A DNA stretch of 5,998 nucleotides, from NCBI GenBank assembly GCA_000433635.1, contig HF997967.1, positions 38,138 through 44,135 on the forward strand. Direction: 5' to 3'. Below the pieces are notes generated by a model, which worked only from the letters and a program-made list of their open reading frames with translations, did not search any database and was not told the DNA's origin. This document shows positions 1 to 4,471 of the stretch, piece after piece. The stretch is from Ruminococcus sp. CAG:254. GTDB taxonomy: Bacteria; Bacillota; Clostridia; Oscillospirales; Ruminococcaceae. The position numbers and the translations under genes are program-made. Position 1 is the stretch's first letter, and the number at the start of each line of letters is the position of its first letter.

Positions 1-22
1 AGCCACAGAAAAACTTGTGGCT
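1..22 (-). terminator. Probable terminator of the NYN-domain gene (cut by window edge)
   Basis: Bases 1-7 (AGCCACA) pair perfectly with 16-22 (TGTGGCT) around an 8-base loop. The hairpin lies 38 bases beyond the stop codon of the leftward gene at 61-1398, where an intrinsic terminator is expected. The T-tract that would confirm it lies beyond base 1 on the minus strand and cannot be seen. On the plus strand no T-run follows the hairpin, so it would act only leftward. Confidence 0.55.
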
Positions 23-60
23 GCCGATTTTGTTTGCTACGGGGAAATCGCTGCTTTGTA

Positions 61-1398
61 TTAGAATGTTTTCGGCTTAATGAGATAATTGCCGTCCGCA
101 TCCATTGTCAGTTGCAATGTGCGAAGGTAACGGTCATAGAAGTTCTTTTGTTCGGTTTCGCTTGCCTGAATTCGGCAGTTTCGATAAACCGTTTCGAGCA
201 GTGTATGAGCATTCAAATTCAATGCCTGCTCCAGCTGTCCTTTCAGTTCTTCTTGCAGGGCATAACTTTTCAGTTCTGCGATGTTTCCGGAACAGAAGTC
301 ATCAATCGAACAATAGAAAATCCCGTTGTTTTCGAGTTTTTCCTTGATGTCTTTTCCGCACTTGCTGTATTCAATCATTACTAAGAAATCTGCATCCGGC
401 AGGGAGGAAATCAGTCCCCAATAATCCGAATCGCTGGATACCAGGATAAACGATTGAATGTCATTGCTGTAAAATTCCTTGCAAGCACCTGCCGTCATCT
501 TGATATCAACCAAGGATTTATAGTCATTAACCCGTTCCACTTCGATGTGTTCCACTTCAATATCCAAGAAGTGGGACAAACATGACCATGCACGGGTCGT
601 ATGGACATCATCGAACAGAATGATTTTCTTGACCTTTTGCAATTCTTCTTGATTGAGATTTTTTAAGGTCGCATATAATTTATAGACATCGGAGTTTTCG
701 CAGTCTACAATAATTGCAGTTCGTTCGCCCCGTTCAATGAAATCATAAATGGTGGTTTTGGTGGTTTCACCAGCATCGAGCACCTTTTCGGTTTCAAAGA
801 AATAGTCGTTGTGCATCTCATATAAGATATTGACAAATTTATTATCGTTGAACAGCATATTTCCGCAGTCCTTTGGATGCTGCCAGTAAATATAGGTTTG
901 ATACGGATAAAATTCCATATTTGCCATATATTTTGAAAATTCTGATTTTGGAACATCGGTCTTTTTGTTTTTCGGCATGAGGAACAGGCTGCGGAGATAT
1001 TCCCATTTCAGCCATTCCGGAAACAGGTCTTTGCAAGCATCAATGTGTTCCTGAATGAGGTCATTAAAATGCTCCATGTAAAGAGAAGAACGAGAGTTGA
1101 CTAAAATCACTGGGATTTCCCATTTCTCCAGCTGTTTAATATCATCCTTATCAAAAAATTCAATGGTCTTGAGGTTTTTCAGTTCAAATCGCAGCATATC
1201 ATCAATTTTTTTGAATCGATGTAACAGTGTCATTCGCAATTTACAAAGGCTGCGGATGGTACGGGCGTTTTGGTTTTCGTCCAGTTCTTTTAAATATCCG
1301 GGACGTTCTGTTTCAAATTGGTTGTATAAAACGGTTTTTTTCACGCCGATTAAATAAGCGACTTTTGAAACAATGTCTTTGGTGTTGGTTCGTTCCAT
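61..1398 (-). CDS. NYN (PIN-like) domain protein with unrecognised N-terminal half
   Basis: Predicted cytoplasmic protein of 445 residues, with no signal peptide or membrane segment. The C-terminal half, about residues 226-370, reads as a NYN/PIN-like ribonuclease fold. A beta strand ends in VDCEN (D232, N235), LFDD (D263, D264) follows, then LVDIKM (D298), then LVSSDSDYWGLI (D323, D325), which is the usual GDSDF-type motif of the family. The spaced acidic residues are those that bind metal and cut RNA in NYN/PIN enzymes, so the site looks intact. Residues 1-220 are mostly helical and charged and I do not recognise them. Residues 10-28 could be a helix-turn-helix, but this is weak. Residues 375-430 form a helical tail. 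The ATG at 1398 is preceded by GAAAGGA (1415-1409) at 10 bases, downstream of a strong promoter. It is a single-gene unit. The RNA target is unknown; roles in RNA decay or defence are only guesses. Confidence 0.83.
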   Translation of the reverse strand: MERTNTKDIVSKVAYLIGVKKTVLYNQFETERPGYLKELDENQNARTIRSLCKLRMTLLHRFKKIDDMLRFELKNLKTIEFFDKDDIKQLEKWEIPVILVNSRSSLYMEHFNDLIQEHIDACKDLFPEWLKWEYLRSLFLMPKNKKTDVPKSEFSKYMANMEFYPYQTYIYWQHPKDCGNMLFNDNKFVNILYEMHNDYFFETEKVLDAGETTKTTIYDFIERGERTAIIVDCENSDVYKLYATLKNLNQEELQKVKKIILFDDVHTTRAWSCLSHFLDIEVEHIEVERVNDYKSLVDIKMTAGACKEFYSNDIQSFILVSSDSDYWGLISSLPDADFLVMIEYSKCGKDIKEKLENNGIFYCSIDDFCSGNIAELKSYALQEELKGQLEQALNLNAHTLLETVYRNCRIQASETEQKNFYDRYLRTLQLTMDADGNYLIKPKTF

Positions 1399-1483
1399 AG
1401 AAATTCATTCCTTTCTGTTTTGTAATGGGTGTTTAATGGATGTTAAAAAGTGCATTTGTAGTGATTTCCCCGATGCAATCTCT

Positions 1484-1512
1484 ATTATAACATATTTTTG
1501 TGTCGATGTCGA
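1484..1512 (-). promoter_or_regulatory. Sigma-A promoter of the NYN-domain gene
   Basis: Read leftward: -35 TCGACA (1512-1507, five of six consensus), a 17-base spacer, then a perfect TATAAT (1489-1484) preceded by TGT, an extended -10. Transcription would begin near 1477, giving a leader of about 80 nt. The -35 lies in a short direct repeat, TGTCGA twice at 1501-1512 on the plus strand. Confidence 0.8.
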
Positions 1513-1552
1513 TTGTTTTTTTAAAAATAAAATGCAAGATTTACAAAACAAA

Positions 1553-1581
1553 TTGACTTTCTCGGGGTTTTATGGTAAAAT
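1553..1581 (+). promoter_or_regulatory. Sigma-A promoter of the sodium:solute symporter gene
   Basis: TTGACT (1553-1558), a 17-base spacer, and TAAAAT (1576-1581) with an extended -10 TGG directly before it. The start of transcription should be near 1588, about 115 nt before the ATG at 1703. The position matters for the gene start: the in-frame ATG at 1373 lies upstream of this promoter and inside the opposite gene, so it is not the real start. Confidence 0.8.
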
Positions 1582-1588
1582 AGAAACA

Positions 1589-1658
1589 CTGTACAATCGT
1601 TACAGAACTTATGGAATCCATTTCACGCAGAGATTTTCGAAAGCGGAACGGCAAATCT
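1589..1658 (+). promoter_or_regulatory. Symporter leader with three inverted repeats (possible operator or RNA structure)
   Basis: Three inverted repeats lie in the untranslated leader: CTGTA/TACAG (1589-1593 and 1601-1605, 7-base loop) right at the expected transcription start, ATGGA/TCCAT (1611-1615 and 1617-1621, one central base), and AGATTT/AAATCT (1631-1636 and 1653-1658). The first two are short palindromes in the position of a repressor operator. None is followed by a T-run, and I recognise no riboswitch class. Chance cannot be excluded for repeats of this length in AT-rich DNA. Confidence 0.3.
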
Positions 1659-1702
1659 TTGATACTGATTGGATTCTAAATCAAAAAGGAGAATGTTTGA
1701 TT

Positions 1703-3262
1703 ATGACAACCGCAATTACGCTTGCAATGCTGATTGTATACATTGCCATCATGATGGGCATTGGAATCTATACAGCCAGTAAAACCAAATCCGTCAGCGA
1801 TTTTGTGCTCGGCGGTCATAGTGTCGGTTCATGGCTGACGGCATTTGCCTATGGAACATCGTATTTTTCCGCTGTTGTATTCATTGGCTATGCTGGACAG
1901 TTTGGGTGGAACTACGGGGTTTCGTCCACATGGATTGGAATCGGAAATGCTGTGCTCGGCAGTGCCCTTGCATGGTTGGTACTGGGCAGACGTACCCGAC
2001 TGATGAGCAATCACTTACAGGCAAAGACGATGCCGGAATTTTTCGGGAATCGGTTTCAGTCTGTCAGCTTAAAGATTGCCGCTGCACTGATTGTATTTGT
2101 ATTTCTGATTCCTTATACGGCTTCGGTTTACAATGGCTTATCCCGTCTGTTTAATATGGCATTTGATTTGGAATCGGATGCTTCTTACCGAATCATTATT
2201 ATTGCCATGGCAATTGTCACCGCCATTTATGTGATCCTTGGCGGATACGCTGCAACGGCTTTGAATGACTTTATTCAGGGCATTGTTATGCTGATTGGAA
2301 TTGCAGCGGTGGTTGTCTGTACCTTACAGAATCATGGCGGCTTTTCAGAATCCCTGCGGCAGATGGGCGAAATCGAACAGGGACAGTATGCAACCTTGTT
2401 TGGACCTGAACCGCTGAATCTGCTGGGTGTTGTTATTCTGACCTCGCTTGGTACATGGGGACTTCCGCAGATGGTACATAAGTTCTATGCCATCAAGAAT
2501 ACCGATGGCATCCGCAAAGGTGCGGTAATTTCCACGATTTTTGCATTGGTGGTTGCTGGCGGCTCTTACTTCATGGGCGGATTTGACCGGTTGTTCTGCA
2601 CCTTGAACGGGGAAAGCGGAAAGACTGCCATTGCCACGCTGGCAAACGGCAAGCCGGAATATGATGCCATGGTTCCGGCAATGCTGCAAAGTGCTCTGCC
2701 TGATTTGCTGATTGGTCTGGTTGTGGTTCTGGTATTGTCCGCTTCTATGTCTACGCTGTCCTCATTGGTTTTGACATCCAGTTCCACCATGACCATTGAC
2801 TTCATTCGTCCAAGAATGAAGCACCACAGCGAAAAGAAAGAAGTCATCATTATGCGGGTGTTGATTGCTGCATTCCTGCTGATTTCTGTTTTGATTGCGT
2901 TCAATAAGAATGCGTCCATTTCCACGCTGATGTCCTATTCTTGGGGAGCACTGGCTGGTTCTTTCTTAGGGCCGTTCGTCTTTGGTCTGTATAGCAAGAA
3001 GGTAACTGTTCCGGCAGTCTGGACAAGTTTCATTCTGGGCGTTGGCGGTACAATTGGACACATGATTCTATTTGGATTTGGCTGGTTCCCAGCCCTGACA
3101 AAGTCCGCAGCTTCTCTGCCGCTGAATCTGGCATCTCCGATTAATATTGGTGCAATCCTGATGATTTTGTCTTTGATTGTCGTTCCAGTCATCAGTTCCT
3201 TTACAAAGGTAAAAGACCCGAAGACAACCGATGCAGCCTTTACCTGCTATCAGCAGAAGTAA
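1703..3262 (+). CDS. Sodium:solute symporter (SSS family)
   Basis: Integral membrane protein of 519 residues with many hydrophobic segments. The SSS family usually has 13 segments and couples inward sodium flow to uptake of a solute such as an amino acid, vitamin or organic acid. Diagnostic regions are: the TM1-TM2 stretch around residues 45-70 (GTSYFSAVVFIG); LGGYAATALNDFIQG (179-193), with D189 at the place of PutP D187; GLPQMVHKFYA (253-263); and SASMSTLSS (346-354), where S350 and T351 match the Na2-site Ser/Thr of PutP (S340, T341). At the place of PutP D55 there is a tyrosine (Y54), as in pantothenate-type PanF, and by memory the sequence is closer to PanF than to PutP. The substrate cannot be fixed from sequence. 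The ATG at 1703 is preceded by AGGAG (1687-1691) at 11 bases and lies downstream of its promoter. It is a single gene, closed by the terminator at 3283-3321. Confidence 0.93.
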   Translation: MTTAITLAMLIVYIAIMMGIGIYTASKTKSVSDFVLGGHSVGSWLTAFAYGTSYFSAVVFIGYAGQFGWNYGVSSTWIGIGNAVLGSALAWLVLGRRTRLMSNHLQAKTMPEFFGNRFQSVSLKIAAALIVFVFLIPYTASVYNGLSRLFNMAFDLESDASYRIIIIAMAIVTAIYVILGGYAATALNDFIQGIVMLIGIAAVVVCTLQNHGGFSESLRQMGEIEQGQYATLFGPEPLNLLGVVILTSLGTWGLPQMVHKFYAIKNTDGIRKGAVISTIFALVVAGGSYFMGGFDRLFCTLNGESGKTAIATLANGKPEYDAMVPAMLQSALPDLLIGLVVVLVLSASMSTLSSLVLTSSSTMTIDFIRPRMKHHSEKKEVIIMRVLIAAFLLISVLIAFNKNASISTLMSYSWGALAGSFLGPFVFGLYSKKVTVPAVWTSFILGVGGTIGHMILFGFGWFPALTKSAASLPLNLASPINIGAILMILSLIVVPVISSFTKVKDPKTTDAAFTCYQQK

Positions 3263-3282
3263 GAATTGCTGTATTTTGCATG

Positions 3283-3321
3283 AAAAAAAGCGTATCCGTT
3301 TTTGCAACGGGTACGCTTTTT
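3283..3321. terminator. Bidirectional intrinsic terminator shared by the symporter and FNT genes
   Basis: Bases 3290-3300 pair with 3306-3316 in an 11-bp stem (one G-T pair) around a 5-base loop. An A-run (3283-3289) lies on the left and a T-run (3317-3321) on the right, so the hairpin is followed by U residues in both directions. It sits 20 bases after the symporter stop and 23 bases after the stop of the convergent FNT gene. Confidence 0.92.
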
Positions 3322-3344
3322 GTGTTTGTAAGAATGACACTTTT

Positions 3345-4040
3345 TTAGAGTGGCTGATTCGATAACTTTTTCAGCAGCGGAACAATCATACCACCAACAC
3401 TGTTTCCGGCAATGGCAAGAATGAAGTAAACAATTGCCTTGGACGGCTCTGGGCAACCAGCAAAGAAATAATAGAACATATCTGCAATACAGTGGTTGAA
3501 TCCGCAGATAATAAAGACCATAACCGGCATGACAACGACGAACAGCGAACCAGCAAAGTTCTTTTCTTCTTTGCATTTCCGGCTGCCTTCTACAGCAGTA
3601 AACATCAGAATTCCGCAGAAAATTGCCAGAATAAAAATGCTCAGCGGATTGTCATGAATTTTGCCGTCAACAGTTGCCTGTACCCGGTCGGAGATGGTAA
3701 CATCCATCGTGCTAACAGTCGATGTAAAGAACCGAACTTGTCGGAGCAGGAGGGCTGCAATCAATGTTCCAAGGGCGTTGCCCACAAGAGTGACAGCGGT
3801 TTCTGCAACATAAGGTAAATCCCGGCTGACAATGTATCCGACTTTTCCGGTGAATAATCCATACTTGAACTGTACGATACAGAACAGTCCCAGCGAGAAC
3901 AGGAATGCCCCTAAGAATCGGTTTTCACTGGAGAGGCTCACCATGCCGCCAATTCCCAGCATCAGACCGGACAGAATCCCGTCCGCCAGAAAGGAAATCC
4001 ACTTGTTTTTATTCGGTTTTGTTTGTTCCAAAATATCCAC
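3345..4040 (-). CDS. Formate/nitrite transporter (FNT) family channel
   Basis: Protein of 231 residues with about six membrane segments (roughly 18-37, 43-70 as a broken helix, 77-100, 132-152, 163-193 as a second broken helix, 201-224). FNT proteins form pentamers that pass formate, nitrite, hydrosulfide or similar small monovalent anions. Visible family marks are ADGILSGLMLGIGG in TM1; LFTGK (62-66), with T64 matching the FocA Thr of the omega loop; and CGFNHCIADMF (179-189), where H183 matches the gating histidine of FocA (H209). It is shorter than FocA or NirC (about 270-285), mainly at the two ends, and the core looks complete. Which anion it carries is unknown; formate would suit a fermenting anaerobe. 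The longest in-frame start is GTG at 4040, but the GAGG at 4046-4043 is only two bases from it. TTG at 4031 (codon 4) is better spaced, so the protein may be 228 residues. Confidence 0.92.
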   Translation of the reverse strand: MDILEQTKPNKNKWISFLADGILSGLMLGIGGMVSLSSENRFLGAFLFSLGLFCIVQFKYGLFTGKVGYIVSRDLPYVAETAVTLVGNALGTLIAALLLRQVRFFTSTVSTMDVTISDRVQATVDGKIHDNPLSIFILAIFCGILMFTAVEGSRKCKEEKNFAGSLFVVVMPVMVFIICGFNHCIADMFYYFFAGCPEPSKAIVYFILAIAGNSVGGMIVPLLKKLSNQPL

Positions 4041-4042
4041 AT

Positions 4043-4046
4043 CCTC
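4043..4046 (-). promoter_or_regulatory. Ribosome binding site that leaves the FNT start ambiguous
   Basis: Read leftward, GAGG (4046-4043) is the only Shine-Dalgarno-like run before the FNT gene. It stands 2 bases from the in-frame GTG (4040) and 11 bases from an in-frame TTG (4031). Two ATGs (4048 and 4042) are in another frame, and an in-frame TAA at 4055-4053 rules out any start further upstream. Either start keeps all six membrane segments. Confidence 0.5.
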
Positions 4047-4070
4047 ATTTGATTATTTTTTCTGTTTTGT

Positions 4071-4099
4071 AGTGTAACACAGCAAGCTCTTTTTGTCAA
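4071..4099 (-). promoter_or_regulatory. Sigma-A promoter of the FNT gene
   Basis: Read leftward: a perfect -35 TTGACA (4099-4094), a 17-base spacer, and -10 TACACT (4076-4071, four of six) strengthened by an extended TGT just before it. Transcription would start near 4064, so the leader is only about 24 nt, which leaves little room for RNA-based control. Confidence 0.78.
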
Positions 4100-4143
4100 G
4101 TCATTTTGTTGGCTTTTTTCTGGAATAAATGGGAAATGAAAAC

Positions 4144-4171
4144 TTTTCAATAAATTTGTGTCATTTATAAT
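4144..4171 (+). promoter_or_regulatory. Possible weak rightward promoter upstream of the inverted repeat
   Basis: A perfect TATAAT (4166-4171) with a poor -35 TTTTCA (4144-4149) at 16 bases and no extended -10. If used, transcription would start near 4178 and run straight through the inverted repeat at 4185-4224. The region is very AT-rich, so a chance match is likely. Confidence 0.22.
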
Positions 4172-4184
4172 AAAAATTATCGAA

Positions 4185-4224
4185 AGTTGGTCAGAGATGG
4201 AAATTTATTCTCTGAATACCAACT
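4185..4224. repeat. Bulged 13-bp inverted repeat between divergent promoters
   Basis: AGTTGGT (4185-4191) pairs with ACCAACT (4218-4224), and CAGAGA (4192-4197) pairs with TCTCTG (4209-4214). There is a 3-base bulge (4215-4217) and an 11-base loop. All 13 pairs are Watson-Crick. It lies between the FNT promoter and the surface-protein promoter, 31 bases upstream of the latter's -35 box. No T-run follows on the plus strand. Leftward, a T-rich but interrupted stretch follows, so a weak leftward terminator is possible, although no leftward gene precedes it here. It could also be a DNA regulatory site or part of a small RNA. Confidence 0.6.
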
Positions 4225-4255
4225 CAATCAAACATGTGGAAAATATGAATATTGC

Positions 4256-4284
4256 TTGACAGTCCACAGAAATTATGCTATAAT
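4256..4284 (+). promoter_or_regulatory. Consensus sigma-A promoter of the surface-protein gene
   Basis: A perfect TTGACA (4256-4261), a 17-base spacer and a perfect TATAAT (4279-4284) with an extended -10 TGC. This is the strongest promoter in the window. Transcription should begin near 4291, leaving a leader of about 180 nt before the ATG at 4472. Confidence 0.88.
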
Positions 4285-4290
4285 GAAAGT

Positions 4291-4471
4291 ATCTTCAGAA
4301 CGGGAATGGGTTCTCTTTCTGAACATAAAATTTTATATCATTTCATACATTTTTCTAATCGTTTTTGTAAGGGTCTTACCGCCTGTCCTTAGAAAAAAAT
4401 CGGGCAGGAATTTACAGCAATCAGCAACAGAACACATCGAACAAAACGCTTTGCAGAAAGGAAGAGGAATT
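4291..4471 (+). promoter_or_regulatory. Long structured 5' leader of the surface-protein gene, class unknown
   Basis: This untranslated leader has several possible stems. TTCAGAA (4294-4300) can pair with TTCTGAA (4317-4323), but AGAAC (4297-4301) can instead pair with GTTCT (4310-4314). Further on are GTAAG/CTTAC (4367-4371 and 4375-4379, 3-base loop) and CCTGTCC/GGGCAGG (4382-4388 and 4402-4408, one G-T pair, 13-base loop). A competing stem TAAGG/CCTTA (4368-4372 and 4387-4391) would exclude both of these. No T-run follows the last hairpin, so it is not an ordinary terminator. I see no match to c-di-GMP, preQ1, purine or other riboswitch cores I know. I see no protein-coding gene here. The ribosome site is AAAGGA...GAGG (4457-4467). 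Confidence 0.4.

Noticed and set aside
34..384. Plus-strand open frame of 116 codons over the 3' end of the NYN gene
   Set aside because: It lies entirely antisense to a gene with clear domain motifs, lacks a ribosome site, and has a Cys/Phe-rich composition typical of a shadow frame.
1373..1702. In-frame 110-codon extension upstream of the symporter start
   Set aside because: It begins inside the opposite NYN gene and upstream of the symporter's own promoter (1553-1581). The added residues do not look like a symporter N-terminus, and a good ribosome site precedes the ATG at 1703.
3962..4150. Minus-strand open frame overlapping the FNT start, with ATGs near 4048 and 4042
   Set aside because: It is out of frame with the FNT gene, only 62 codons, crosses the FNT promoter and encodes no recognisable sequence.
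4382..4408. Hairpin in the surface-gene leader considered as an attenuator terminator
   Set aside because: The stem is GC-rich enough, but it is followed by AATTTACAGC rather than a T-run, so classical termination there is not supported.
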